Of a stretch of DNA of 50,319 nt, positions 8,881-17,337 are shown one piece after another. The notes beneath the pieces are model-generated. The model saw nothing but the letters and a program-made list of their open reading frames with translations, had not been told where the DNA came from and did no database searches. The DNA is from Fluviicola sp. XM-24bin1 (lineage in GTDB: Bacteria; Bacteroidota; Bacteroidia; Flavobacteriales_D; Crocinitomicaceae), in assembly GCA_003149635.1 (NCBI GenBank), contig QCWI01000017.1, forward strand, positions 1 to 50,319, in the 5' to 3' direction. Both the position numbers and the translations under genes were made by a program. Every line of letters starts with the position of its first letter. Position 1 is the first letter of the stretch.

Positions 8881-9660
8881 ATGATTGTACTAAAAACAGC
8901 TCAGGAGATTGAAATTATGCGCGACGCAGCTCAGGTTGTCAGTCGAACTTTAGGGAAAATTGCAGAGAAAATCGGCCCGGGAGTAACGGGAAACGAACTT
9001 GACGCTTTGGCAGAAGAGTACATTTTGTCACAGAATGCAGTTCCAGGTTTCAAAGGTCTTTATGGATGTCCGAGCACGGTTTTAGTGTCTGTTAATGAGC
9101 AAGTTGTTCATGGATTGCCTTCCGATATCCCTTTTAAGGAAGGAGATATCGTTTCGGTTGATTGCGGTGCTGTTTATAAGGATTATTATGGCGATCACGC
9201 TTTTACCTTCGAAATTGGCGAAGTAGATCCTGAGGTAAAAAAATTGCTAACGGTAACGCGTGAATGCTTGTATTTAGGTATTGAAGAAACACGCACAGGA
9301 AAGCGCATTGGCGACATCGGTTATGTGATCCAACAGCACGCGGAAAAGCACGGATATGGTGTAGTTCGAGATTTGGTTGGACACGGATTGGGAACCAAGT
9401 TGCACGAAGAACCACAAGTACCAAATTACGGACGTCGTGGACGAGGTAAGAAAATTCAAAATGGATTAACGATTGCCATTGAACCGATGATCAACATGGG
9501 AACCGAAAAAGTGAAGCAATTGGACGACAATTGGACAATTGTTACGCAAGACGGATTACCAAGCGCACACTTTGAGCACGATGTTGCTGTTGTGGACGGC
9601 GAACCAGTCATCTTATCTACTTTCGATTACGTAGAGGAAGCCCTCGCAGCGAAAAAATGA
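8881..9660 (+). CDS. map: Type I methionine aminopeptidase
   Basis: Removes the initiator methionine from nascent proteins in the cytosol. The product is 259 residues, against 264 in E. coli. All residues of the dinuclear metal site are present: Asp94, Asp105, His168, Glu201 and Glu232, along with substrate-site His78 in VNEQVVHGLP. The ATG at 8881 gives the canonical start MIVLKTAQEIEIMRDA. The open frame extends 61 codons upstream to 8698, but that stretch contains the promoter. The stop codon overlaps the next start (ATGA), so the downstream membrane protein is translationally coupled. Confidence 0.96.
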   Translation: MIVLKTAQEIEIMRDAAQVVSRTLGKIAEKIGPGVTGNELDALAEEYILSQNAVPGFKGLYGCPSTVLVSVNEQVVHGLPSDIPFKEGDIVSVDCGAVYKDYYGDHAFTFEIGEVDPEVKKLLTVTRECLYLGIEETRTGKRIGDIGYVIQQHAEKHGYGVVRDLVGHGLGTKLHEEPQVPNYGRRGRGKKIQNGLTIAIEPMINMGTEKVKQLDDNWTIVTQDGLPSAHFEHDVAVVDGEPVILSTFDYVEEALAAKK

Positions 9661-10214
9661 ATCGGGAGGAACGTGCGGTAGCCATAACGGGCCTAACATT
9701 TTTCATGTTTGGCTTGTCGATTTACATGAGCGATGGCTCGTTCGTAGTTCCGTTTCCCCTCAATGAATTTGCATTACTCATCGTCAGTTTTCTATTCTTG
9801 ATTTGGCATCCGAAAAAAGGTGCTCTACCCTACTTGTTCTTTGTCTCAACCGTAACTGGCGTTCTTGGAAGTGTAGTTTTTTGGGAAACCGTTATGTCGG
9901 CGGAAGATCTCATTACTTTTCTTGACAGAACTGTTGTTGATTGGGCACGGATCACTCAAGGATTCTTCCTTGTAGTAGCGATGATCGTTTTCCTAGCCAG
10001 TTATCGCGAGTGGTATTTCAAAATGATTGTTGCAGTGGCCATAGGACTTTATTGCTATGGCTTTTACATCAATTCTCTACATTACTCTTTAATCGCCTTT
10101 ACTATTATGATGGTAATAGGGATTTTGAAGTCAGTTCGCAAACCATTTCATTTAATGTGGGTGCTATACTTCCTTTTAAACGGAATGGCTTGGGTTACCA
10201 TCCAAATTGCCTGA
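9657..10214 (+). CDS. Multi-pass inner membrane protein, function unknown
   Basis: A 185-residue protein that I do not recognise. It has about six hydrophobic segments (near residues 8-25, 30-50, 57-75, 98-115, 120-140 and 145-180) with short charged loops, and no signal peptide beyond the first membrane helix. Its ATG overlaps the map stop by 4 bases, so it is expressed with map. No enzyme motif is visible. Confidence 0.7.
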   Translation: MNREERAVAITGLTFFMFGLSIYMSDGSFVVPFPLNEFALLIVSFLFLIWHPKKGALPYLFFVSTVTGVLGSVVFWETVMSAEDLITFLDRTVVDWARITQGFFLVVAMIVFLASYREWYFKMIVAVAIGLYCYGFYINSLHYSLIAFTIMMVIGILKSVRKPFHLMWVLYFLLNGMAWVTIQIA

Positions 10215-10270
10215 ATTTTCTGTATTACAGAGAGATTGGGAATTAAGCGAACAATTTTCGTTTTTTTGTT

Positions 10271-10299
10271 TTGAAGAATAGAACCTTTTACTAATTTTG
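10271..10299 (+). promoter_or_regulatory. Promoter of tRNA-Ser
   Basis: TTG at 10271-10273 and TAATTTTG at 10292-10299 match the Bacteroidota -33/-7 consensus with 18-base spacing. The box ends 42 bases ahead of the tRNA. Confidence 0.78.
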
Positions 10300-10341
10300 C
10301 CATCCGCCCATTAAAGGCGAATTTGTTCAGATATGAACGAT

Positions 10342-10428
10342 GGAGAGGTGGCTGAGTGGCTGAAAGCGCTTCCCTGCTAAGGAAGTTTACGGGTAACTGT
10401 AACGAGGGTTCGAATCCCTCTCTCTCCG
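10342..10428 (+). tRNA. tRNA-Ser (anticodon GCT)
   Basis: An 87-base class II tRNA. The acceptor arm GGAGAGG pairs with TCTCTCC, the anticodon stem CTTCC/GGAAG encloses CTGCTAA (anticodon GCT), a long variable arm follows, and the T-arm is GAGGGTTCGAATCCCTC. The CCA end is not encoded. Confidence 0.95.
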
Positions 10429-10436
10429 CAACCAGA

Positions 10437-10465
10437 AAGCCGAGCACGAAGTGCTTGGCTTTTTT
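10437..10465 (+). terminator. Terminator of tRNA-Ser
   Basis: AAGCCGAGCAC, loop GAA, GTGCTTGGCTT (one G-U pair), then a run of T. It starts 9 bases after the tRNA. Confidence 0.9.
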
Positions 10466-10518
10466 CATGGACGCAACTGAAGTCTACTTCAAGTTGTGGA
10501 CAGGGAAAAAGCCTAAGA

Positions 10519-10533
10519 TCCGCCAAGGGCGGA
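10519..10533. repeat. GC-rich palindrome TCCGCC-AAG-GGCGGA
   Basis: Perfect 6-bp arms around AAG in the non-coding stretch after tRNA-Ser. This is a second dispersed-palindrome-like element, comparable to the one at 6970. Confidence 0.45.
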
Positions 10534-10654
10534 GCGGCTTTCTTGTTGCAAGGCTCCCACCAACAGGATCACGACAATTCAATTACTCACTGATAGGACA
10601 ACAGCGGCACAATTGGTAGATCAAGATCCTCTGAGGCTTCTATTATTCTTGAAG

Positions 10655-10750
10655 ATGGCCAATCCAGCAGTGTACAATGCCATCAACGCTCAAGCTGCTC
10701 TCCAAGCACCTCCTATCAATTTAGATGCGTTGATGCATAATGTTGTCTAA
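10655..10750 (+). other. Possible small ORF or orphan C-terminal coding fragment
   Basis: ATG 10655 opens a 31-codon frame (MANPAVYNAINAQAALQAPP...) ending in TAA. The same frame stays open upstream past 10570 and reads TTAAQLVDQDPLRLLLFLK, which looks like real protein. It may therefore be the C-terminal tail of a lost gene rather than a peptide gene. No ribosome binding site is evident. The surrounding stretch 10466-10817 (about 350 bases) otherwise holds only the palindrome at 10519. Confidence 0.3.
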
Positions 10751-10817
10751 TTAAAGACACAAACGCAACTTTAATAAGCAAATTCCTATCTTACAGTTTC
10801 ATTATTCAGCAGTATAA

Positions 10818-11072
10818 ATGATTGAGGGGATTGGCATTTTCATGGCAGCAGTTGCAGTTACATTGAACATTCTTGCGACTCGAAAAATCCGCAATTATCG
10901 GCTCTTTGAACGAAAAACGAAAATCATCCATTACGTTCTCATATGGGGCATCCCTTTCATTTGGTCGATCCTCATTTTAATCTTCTCTTTCGATCCTCCG
11001 AAAAAGACGGGAAAATTTGAAAAGCACCGCTATATGGATTCGGGATATCCGCAAGCTAAAGGAATACGATGA
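10818..11072 (+). CDS. Small two-helix membrane protein, unknown function
   Basis: An 84-residue product with two hydrophobic segments (residues 2-19 and 38-59) separated by a basic loop (ATRKIRNYRLFERKTK), and a charged C-terminal tail KKTGKFEKHRYMD. I do not recognise the family. It is followed directly by a hairpin terminator, which supports it as a real single-gene transcript. Confidence 0.6.
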   Translation: MIEGIGIFMAAVAVTLNILATRKIRNYRLFERKTKIIHYVLIWGIPFIWSILILIFSFDPPKKTGKFEKHRYMDSGYPQAKGIR

Positions 11073-11098
11073 AGCCCTCAGCAGGATACCGAGGGCTT
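11072..11098. terminator. Terminator between convergent genes
   Basis: AAGCCCTC (11072-11079) pairs with GAGGGCTT (11091-11098) between the plus-strand small membrane protein gene and the minus-strand lipoprotein gene. The T tract is weak. Confidence 0.6.
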
Positions 11099-11111
11099 GA
11101 ACAATTCATTA

Positions 11112-11531
11112 CTATTGTCCATTACAAGTAATCAACCGCGTTGCGATTTCGCTTGTACTTGCTTCATGATCTCCAAACGCTGTAATTCGGATGAGGACGC
11201 TACTGGTATCCTGAAGATTATTCGTCCACAGGTCGCTAAACTCCATTTCAGAACCATGATCATGAACGTCGTGTGAGTATAAAACCGAATCCTGATTCGA
11301 TTGATTGATCAACTCTACGGTGTATCCATGAATTTGTCCATTGCGTGAAATCCATCCTGACACCGAAACCTCTTCATTGAAATTGAATGTTTCATTTTCA
11401 TTGGGTGAATTGAACGTGATGGAAATGGGTTCATTTGAAGAATGATCGTGATTGTGCTCGTCTACCACTTCTTCTTTTTGACAAGCTGTTATTGCAATCG
11501 CCGCGAAAGCGAAGTATATAATTTGTTTCAT
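11112..11531 (-). CDS. His-rich small lipoprotein of a metal-related operon
   Basis: A 139-residue product with lipobox AITAC (Cys17) right after an N-terminal hydrophobic helix, so it is probably an outer- or inner-membrane-anchored lipoprotein. Just after the anchor comes an acidic/His cluster (DEHNHDH), with further His pairs later (SHDVHDHGSE, FGDHEAS), suggesting metal binding. The body looks like a single beta-sandwich domain. It is the last gene of the three-gene minus-strand set starting at 12911, 8 bases after the barrel-protein gene. The metal role is inferred from His content and neighbours, not from a named family. Confidence 0.65.
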   Translation of the reverse strand: MKQIIYFAFAAIAITACQKEEVVDEHNHDHSSNEPISITFNSPNENETFNFNEEVSVSGWISRNGQIHGYTVELINQSNQDSVLYSHDVHDHGSEMEFSDLWTNNLQDTSSVLIRITAFGDHEASTSEIATRLITCNGQ

Positions 11532-11539
11532 TATTAATT

Positions 11540-12460
11540 TTAATTCATTAGGTAAATAACACCCGCTTGGAGTGCATAATTGTTGACTACTTGCTCCTTT
11601 GCCAAATCCTGAATAATAGGACGTTGAGCACTGGTTCTAAAGATTAGATCTTTCCAGAAATAATTCAATTGAAGTGAAGGCGACAGCATCCAGCCTCCCG
11701 TATAATCTTCTACTGAATTGAAATGAAGATTCCGATCTTGTCCGGTGGCCGAAAACGCCATTCCTACATCTAACATCAGCCGAGATTTGCGGATCTCAAA
11801 AAATCGAAAAAACGAAATCCTTGATGCATATAAGTTACCAAAGTCATAGGAATTATTGCTCGTTCCTCGGATCAGAGACGAAGCATTTAAGGTACATCCA
11901 TATTCCTTTCTTCTCCACAAGAGATCTACGTGAAATCCGAAATCCCACGTGCCACTTCCAGGCAGCATGTTTCTGTGAAAGAAATATGCTTCGTTTCCCC
12001 GAAAGTTGCTTCTTCCAGTGGGCGCCTTGACCGAGGTACCCAGAAATAGATTGAAGAAAGTATTCGTGGAATCATTGCGTCGATCAAAAAGCAAATAATT
12101 CACCCGAAATGAAGCATCGCTCAGCCCCCAGGCATATTGCTCTTCTTCTTCCATTTCTTTTTTTACCGCGCTTATTGGTAGGTTTGCTATAAACTGCAAC
12201 CTTCTGATTGGGGAGTAGCGTCCCTGCAGACTGTATGTCGAGAATAATTCATTTGAAACAATTGGGATTTCGTCCTCAAACAATGTCAAATGTGTAGATG
12301 TGAACGATCGATACGAAGCGTTCAGCCCGATGTAATTTGAAAAGATACCGGGAATGGCGTCTCCGCCAGTACTGCTCACGGCACCTCCGCATACGTCGCA
12401 TGAGTGTACGTTATTGGTAGCCAGCAAGACAATGCCTGCCAGCATGATTTTTTTAATCAT
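11540..12460 (-). CDS. Outer membrane beta-barrel protein with N-terminal CDVCGG motif
   Basis: A 306-residue product with a signal peptide cleaved near Ser20 and mature N-terminus CDVCGG (Cys21, Cys24). Many amphipathic strands follow (YIGLNASYRSF, YSLQGRYSPIRRLQFIANLP, DFGFHVDLLWRRKEYGCTLN, LSPSLQLNYFWKDL), ending NYALQAGVIYLMN. Bacteroidota barrels that open with CDxCG are often encoded beside metal-uptake or metal-resistance genes. This fits its neighbours: a His-rich lipoprotein downstream and a Cys/Met/His protein upstream. It is probably an outer-membrane transporter or sensor, but the substrate is unknown. Confidence 0.68.
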   Translation of the reverse strand: MIKKIMLAGIVLLATNNVHSCDVCGGAVSSTGGDAIPGIFSNYIGLNASYRSFTSTHLTLFEDEIPIVSNELFSTYSLQGRYSPIRRLQFIANLPISAVKKEMEEEEQYAWGLSDASFRVNYLLFDRRNDSTNTFFNLFLGTSVKAPTGRSNFRGNEAYFFHRNMLPGSGTWDFGFHVDLLWRRKEYGCTLNASSLIRGTSNNSYDFGNLYASRISFFRFFEIRKSRLMLDVGMAFSATGQDRNLHFNSVEDYTGGWMLSPSLQLNYFWKDLIFRTSAQRPIIQDLAKEQVVNNYALQAGVIYLMN

Positions 12461-12530
12461 AACTTGAGTTATGTGAATTCAACTAGAAATAATTTGTTCG
12501 CATCTAAAAACACGAAACCTTAGGTTATTT

Positions 12531-12911
12531 CTATGCTTGTGGTGGTGCATTCACACGAGAAAGGTGTGGCTGAGAGATCATATGAATTAGTCTCTCTCCT
12601 TTCAATGATTCAGACATAACTTCTGAAAGAGAAAAGCTTAACATATCATCGCTGTAGAAAGAAATCAATTCTACCTTCTCTATAAGTTGTTGCGGATTAG
12701 GGTGTTCGCTTCGTTCTTCGTTTTCCTGCTGTTCCAATTTCTCCAGCTGCTTTGCCAAATAACACTTACCGTTACAGTGCATCATCGGCTTGTCTTTATT
12801 TTCACAGTATTTTTCGGTAATCAGATCTTGGTTGATTTTCCAGTCCAGAACTAGAAAGACTTTCATCCCTATCGCAAAAAGAAATTGCGCAATTAAAAGG
12901 TATGAAAGCAT
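12531..12911 (-). CDS. Small membrane-anchored protein with Cys/His/Met motif (KPMMHCNGKCYL)
   Basis: ATG 12911 is chosen over the longer frame from 12950 because a consensus promoter (-7 box 12925-12932) overlaps the upstream part. The 126-residue product has one N-terminal hydrophobic helix (residues 2-22) and then Cys36 and the run KPMMHCNGKC (41-50), rich in thiols, Met and His. This short family occurs widely in Bacteroidota next to copper or heavy-metal genes. It probably binds metal on the periplasmic side. It is the first gene of the operon with the CDVCGG barrel protein and the His-rich lipoprotein. The metal (Cu, Zn) is inference. Confidence 0.65.
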   Translation of the reverse strand: MLSYLLIAQFLFAIGMKVFLVLDWKINQDLITEKYCENKDKPMMHCNGKCYLAKQLEKLEQQENEERSEHPNPQQLIEKVELISFYSDDMLSFSLSEVMSESLKGERLIHMISQPHLSRVNAPPQA

Positions 12912-12924
12912 GCGATACACGGCG

Positions 12925-12950
12925 CAAAAATAATAAAAAGAAGGCTTCAA
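12925..12950 (-). promoter_or_regulatory. Promoter of the metal-related operon
   Basis: On the minus strand TATTTTTG (12932-12925) matches the -7 consensus, with TTG at 12950-12948 (15-base spacing). The -33 element sits inside the terminator hairpin of the upstream gene. The box is 13 bases from ATG 12911, implying a very short leader. Confidence 0.6.
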
Positions 12951-12963
12951 TAGGGAGCCTTCT
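12926..12963 (-). terminator. Terminator of the large T9SS protein gene
   Basis: On the minus strand AGAAGGCT (12963-12956) pairs with AGCCTTCT (12946-12939) and is followed by a T-rich run. It overlaps the promoter of the next operon. Confidence 0.75.
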
Positions 12964-12980
12964 GTTATTTAGAATGTTTC

Positions 12981-15900
12981 TTATCGTAAAATCGTCAAGT
13001 GACCGTTTACCGTATGACGTTCATCGTTATTGATGTCACCGAATTCAATCACCCAGGTGAAGACATTATCCGCTACGAGCTTTCCGCCATAGGTGCCATC
13101 CCATCCCACTTCATGATTGTAGGATTCGAAGACCACTTCTCCCCAACGATTGAAAATCAAGAGGTGGTAATCTGAAGCATCAAAACCAGAAGTAAAGATC
13201 GGTTGCCATACGTTGTTGAATTCGTCACCATCTGGAGTGAAAGCGTTTGGCACGTAGAAGATGAGTTCTTCACGAATGTCTAGATACATTTGAATGGAAT
13301 CTTGACAACCCTCAGCAGATTCAATATGTAACGTTACCGTGAACGTCCCGGTCCCATCAAAAGTATGAGCTGGATTCTGCTGTGTTGATGTCGTTTCTCC
13401 GTTAAAATCCCAGAGCCACGATGTCGCGTTCGTAGATTGATCTTGGAAATTCATTTGATCTCCTGGCTCTGGATCCAACGGCGTAAAATTGAACATTGCC
13501 AAAGGCTCCGGATACAAGATAATCTGAACGTTTCGAGAATAAGTATTCTGACATCCATTCGCTGTGGTCACTGTTAGCGTAACATTGTAATTTCCTGATG
13601 CCCCATATTGATGCATCGCATTCTGATCAGATGAAGTAAACGAATCACCGAAATCCCAGAACCAATTCGTGATGGTACTTTCCGGTGTGGATGACAAATC
13701 AGTGAATGATGTAAAGAAGTCCGTACATCCTGTAGTATCAATTACCGAGAAGTAAGCATTCGGGCTAAAATAATCGACATTTACTGTATCTGTAGCGTTA
13801 CAAATTCCTAGTGTTACGTCCACAAAATACGTCCCTGCTTGCGTCACATTGAAGGTCTGATTGGTAGAATTATCCTGCCACAAATACGTCGCTCCCGGAT
13901 TCCCAGCATCTAGTACCAAAGCTGATCCCGCGCACATCAACGTATCGTTCGGTAGACTTGTGGTTATACTTCCCGCCGTAATTTCAATGGTATCAGAAGC
14001 CGTACAACCTCCTGCATCCACTTCTACCCAATAGGTTCCAACAGCAGTCACGTCGAATGTTTGATTCGTAGAATTATCCTGCCAGAGATACGTAGAACCA
14101 TTATTTCCTGCGTCCAGTGTTAAACTCGGAGTACAGGTTTGAATGTCCGGGCCTAAATCAACAACTGGATTCCCAATGATGATATTAACGGTGTCGCTCA
14201 CGGTACATCCTCCCGCATCCACTTCTACCCAATACGTTCCAGAGGAAGTAGCATTAAATGTTTGGTTCGTTGAATTGTCCTGCCAAACATACGTCGCTCC
14301 CGCATTGCCGGCATCCAACAATACCGCTCCCGTACAAATGGTAGTATCATTCCCTAGGTCGACAATTGGCGCCGCATTCACCGTTATGGTCAAATAATTC
14401 GTATCCGCGATGTTACATGTGCTGGAATCAATGGCAACGAGCATCACATCATAAACACCGGGGTTATTGAATGTGTAGGTCGGTTCGAATTGCGTACTGG
14501 TAGCTCCGTTATCGTCGAAGTCCCATATAAATGTATTTCCAGAACCTGTATTTAAGAAGTTAACGGTAAATGGAGCACATCCTGAAGTATTGGGTACAGC
14601 ACCAGCAATGGCGTTTGTTCCCTGCGCTTCAAAGTCCATTTTGAACACTCCAACGTCATATCCCGCCGGATACGTAGATGACCATGCACCAGGCGTTGTA
14701 TTAAATCCTGAGAAGGTACAAGCAGCTTGATATACGACTCCGTCCGGATCGAAACGACTCGTTCCTCCATCAACGTGACCTCCCGGCCCGCCGTAATAAG
14801 TGGCAAAACTTAGACTCACAGCTCCTGGATCTAAAACGCCGAGGTAAAATCCACCAGTTGTTTGAAATGCAGTTGGAGAAGTTGTCAATCCTGCTGTGGC
14901 CGAGTGCCCAGAGAAGTAAATAAACTTACAGTTGTCAACCATAAAAGCAATTGGAATGAAATCATAACCGAAAGCACCTCCCATTCCTGAGCCGATCTGG
15001 GTTGAAAATTCCACTGCTGATAAATCTTCATTCATTTTGGCGATAAACTGATTGCTGTTTGCATTCGCATAAACGCCCGGTGAAATTGGCAATAAGCCGT
15101 TAGCACTTTGACCGTAGATATATACATCACCGTCTCCATCTATATCAAGAAAGAAGGCAAAATCTTGTTCCAAAAAGCCCCAGTAGGTACTTGCGGATAC
15201 AGCAGAACCAGTGTTATTAAATCGCAACACGTAACCGTCACCAGTTCCACCGCCGTAGGTTGTTTGGACGCCCGTAGCTGCAAAAAACTGATTGTCCGTT
15301 CCGCCGCACATATACACGTAACCGCCTTCCATTCGTAGCCCAAATCCGACTTCGTGTCCCGTTCCCCCTGCGTAGGTTGACCAGTTCATAGCCGTACACG
15401 TGGGGTTCAAGCTGAACAAAACCGCGTCTTGCGTTCCTCCGCCATAGGTCGTTTGATAGGCACCGGCTGTTACCGGAAAATCTGATGATTCGGTACACGA
15501 AGCAATGCAAATATTACCCGCTGCATCCAAAATAATTTCACCGCGGTATGTATCTCCATAGTTCCATGAGAGTGAATTACTTCCGTCCCCTGCTGATCCT
15601 CCAACGTAGGTAGAGCCAATGATTCCCGCTCCTGTGGCATTGAAATGCGTTACGGTAATGTCATTAAACCCTCCAAGTGTTGAGCTCAAAGCCCCTGCTG
15701 TTGTCGGAAAATCAGGAGACCCTGTAGTTCCAAACACATGAAGCTCGCCGGCAGGACTTACAATCATACTGTGCGGATAATCGAAACTGTTTCCCCCCAA
15801 GTAAGTCGCATACAATAAAGTGGTTGCGTCGGATGATAAACAACTCAAACTGATATCTGTTCCTCCCGCACCAAAAGTCGTTTGAAATGCTCCAATAGTA

Positions 15901-16754
15901 GTTGGGTATCCCAATCCAAAGCAAATGGCTCCAGTGTAGATATTTCCAGCATCATCGTACGTTGCACAGTGACCATAGTTCTCTGTTCCAACAGTTCCTG
16001 AAAGGGATGCTCCGACAAGAATTGGATCGATAATCAAAGTGGCACTTTCGTCGTATCCATCAGGAAAGCTGAAAGAAACTTCGCCGTTATTGATTGCATA
16101 TTGACAGGCTACTTTGACTTTGTTACCATTAAGATCTTGATAGGCATAGGGCTCCATTTCTAGGAAAACTCCCACTGAAGTTTGCAACTTCAAATTGCCA
16201 TCTTCCAATGAAAAGTGATCAAGACCGTTGTACTTCCATTTGATTTGATCGGGAGAAACGCCCGGAGCAACAATCATATCATATTTGAATGCGCCGTCCT
16301 TGCTGTACACTGCCATATCAATGCCATCGTAAAAATCGACGTAGTACACCGAATTGAAGGCACTGACATTTCCTGCCCATTTACTAGGATCGTTACCCAA
16401 AAAGAAATTGTAATATTCTTGACGTTCTTGTTGTCCGAGAGCCGTTGATTGATCATTGGACCCGATAAATTCTGTTCTCCATGCATGACCGTGCATGATT
16501 ACATCCTGCGCGGCAAGTTGATCTTCGTGCTTAACCTCGTGATGCAATTCGAAATCATCGCTTGAAAAGCGCGTATGGGTGAATGCATCTGTCTCGAGAT
16601 AAACGGTACCTCCGTGCACTGCAACACGATGATTGACCTCGGTCTTCCACTGGCCTTGGTTTTCAATAAAGGTTAATTGATTGGTGTTTTGCGCGGTACA
16701 TACAAAGGAGAAGCATAAAGCAATGCATGTCAGGTTTAGATAACGGTTTCGCAT
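12981..16754 (-). CDS. Large T9SS-exported SBBP/PKD-repeat protein with gliding-motility C-terminal domain
   Basis: A 1257-residue cell-surface or secreted protein. A signal peptide (to about residue 21, FVCTAQ) leads into a DUF7948-like N-terminal domain of ~230 residues (LTFIENQGQWKTEV, then SKDGAFKYDMIVAPG). SBBP-type beta-propeller repeats with YGGG/TYLGG motifs follow to about residue 700. Next come a PKD domain (FNPGVYDVMLVAIDS region), three near-identical ~62-residue Ig-like repeats (LDAGN..G.TY.WQDNSTNQTF) and two more PKD domains. The last ~85 residues (VPNAFTPDGDEFNN...FNRWGEVVFES) are the type B T9SS sorting signal. A role in adhesion or gliding is inferred. It has its own terminator. 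Confidence 0.88.
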   Translation of the reverse strand: MRNRYLNLTCIALCFSFVCTAQNTNQLTFIENQGQWKTEVNHRVAVHGGTVYLETDAFTHTRFSSDDFELHHEVKHEDQLAAQDVIMHGHAWRTEFIGSNDQSTALGQQERQEYYNFFLGNDPSKWAGNVSAFNSVYYVDFYDGIDMAVYSKDGAFKYDMIVAPGVSPDQIKWKYNGLDHFSLEDGNLKLQTSVGVFLEMEPYAYQDLNGNKVKVACQYAINNGEVSFSFPDGYDESATLIIDPILVGASLSGTVGTENYGHCATYDDAGNIYTGAICFGLGYPTTIGAFQTTFGAGGTDISLSCLSSDATTLLYATYLGGNSFDYPHSMIVSPAGELHVFGTTGSPDFPTTAGALSSTLGGFNDITVTHFNATGAGIIGSTYVGGSAGDGSNSLSWNYGDTYRGEIILDAAGNICIASCTESSDFPVTAGAYQTTYGGGTQDAVLFSLNPTCTAMNWSTYAGGTGHEVGFGLRMEGGYVYMCGGTDNQFFAATGVQTTYGGGTGDGYVLRFNNTGSAVSASTYWGFLEQDFAFFLDIDGDGDVYIYGQSANGLLPISPGVYANANSNQFIAKMNEDLSAVEFSTQIGSGMGGAFGYDFIPIAFMVDNCKFIYFSGHSATAGLTTSPTAFQTTGGFYLGVLDPGAVSLSFATYYGGPGGHVDGGTSRFDPDGVVYQAACTFSGFNTTPGAWSSTYPAGYDVGVFKMDFEAQGTNAIAGAVPNTSGCAPFTVNFLNTGSGNTFIWDFDDNGATSTQFEPTYTFNNPGVYDVMLVAIDSSTCNIADTNYLTITVNAAPIVDLGNDTTICTGAVLLDAGNAGATYVWQDNSTNQTFNATSSGTYWVEVDAGGCTVSDTVNIIIGNPVVDLGPDIQTCTPSLTLDAGNNGSTYLWQDNSTNQTFDVTAVGTYWVEVDAGGCTASDTIEITAGSITTSLPNDTLMCAGSALVLDAGNPGATYLWQDNSTNQTFNVTQAGTYFVDVTLGICNATDTVNVDYFSPNAYFSVIDTTGCTDFFTSFTDLSSTPESTITNWFWDFGDSFTSSDQNAMHQYGASGNYNVTLTVTTANGCQNTYSRNVQIILYPEPLAMFNFTPLDPEPGDQMNFQDQSTNATSWLWDFNGETTSTQQNPAHTFDGTGTFTVTLHIESAEGCQDSIQMYLDIREELIFYVPNAFTPDGDEFNNVWQPIFTSGFDASDYHLLIFNRWGEVVFESYNHEVGWDGTYGGKLVADNVFTWVIEFGDINNDERHTVNGHLTILR

Positions 16755-17094
16755 GTTTTCAAAATTTCGTTAGCAGTTAGTCAGTCAGTAAAATTCGTTA
16801 GCGAAGTGATTTCCAAGTGGTTTTCATAGCAACGGAAATATCTAATCTTCTATATCCGAGACGATAAGATTTCAAATTGCGTTGCGCGAATTGGACATTT
16901 AATTCTACTTAAAAGCGTTCATTATTGAAATCCAAACATCAAAATCATAGGACTGGATCATGCAGGCGTTGTGTTGGTTATGCTTGCTGGAATAAAAAAA
17001 GTCCAACTTCCAATCTGATTTGCTTGTAGAATTAATATTTATGGTTATTTTTGCCCTCGCTTTGCGATAATAACGATTATCATTTTTAAGCAAT
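16755..17094. other. Intergenic region with tRNA-Pro promoter
   Basis: About 340 bases without a supported gene, between the divergent large T9SS gene and tRNA-Pro. TTG (17024-17026) and TATTTTTG (17046-17053), spaced 19 bases, form a consensus promoter 41 bases ahead of the tRNA. I see no clear promoter for the minus-strand gene. Confidence 0.7.
17024..17053 (+). promoter_or_regulatory. Promoter of tRNA-Pro
   Basis: TTG, 19-base spacer, TATTTTTG; exact Bacteroidota -33/-7 form. Confidence 0.78.
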
Positions 17095-17169
17095 CGGGGT
17101 GTAGCGTAGCCCGGTCATCGCGCTTGGTTTGGGACCAAGAGGTCGCAGGTTCGAATCCTGCCACCCCGA
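17095..17169 (+). tRNA. tRNA-Pro (anticodon TGG)
   Basis: A 75-base tRNA. CGGGGTG pairs with CACCCCG, the anticodon stem CTTGG/CCAAG encloses TTTGGGA (anticodon TGG), and the T-arm is GCAGGTTCGAATCCTGC. The discriminator is A and CCA is not encoded. Confidence 0.95.
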
Positions 17170-17174
17170 CAAAG

Positions 17175-17221
17175 AAGTTCATAGTTTATACTATGGACTT
17201 TTTTTGTGCACTAAAGTGCAC
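17175..17221 (+). terminator. Terminator of tRNA-Pro followed by a second hairpin
   Basis: AAGTTCATAGT pairs with ACTATGGACTT (one G-U pair) before seven T. Right after it lies the perfect inverted repeat GTGCACT-AA-AGTGCAC (17206-17221), which could be a second hairpin or an operator. Confidence 0.75.
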
Positions 17222-17337
17222 TTACAAAGAGTAATCTAACAGGATGTGAAGAAGATCTTCCAAGATCATTTTAACATTTTCAAACCCAACGAATTGAAAC
17301 GAAGTCCGTTGTTGTAGGTAAGTTGAGCACGCTATTT

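Noticed and set aside
10466-10620. Reading frame extending from tRNA-Ser into the following stretch
   Set aside because: It runs through the tRNA, terminator and a palindrome and has no family features.
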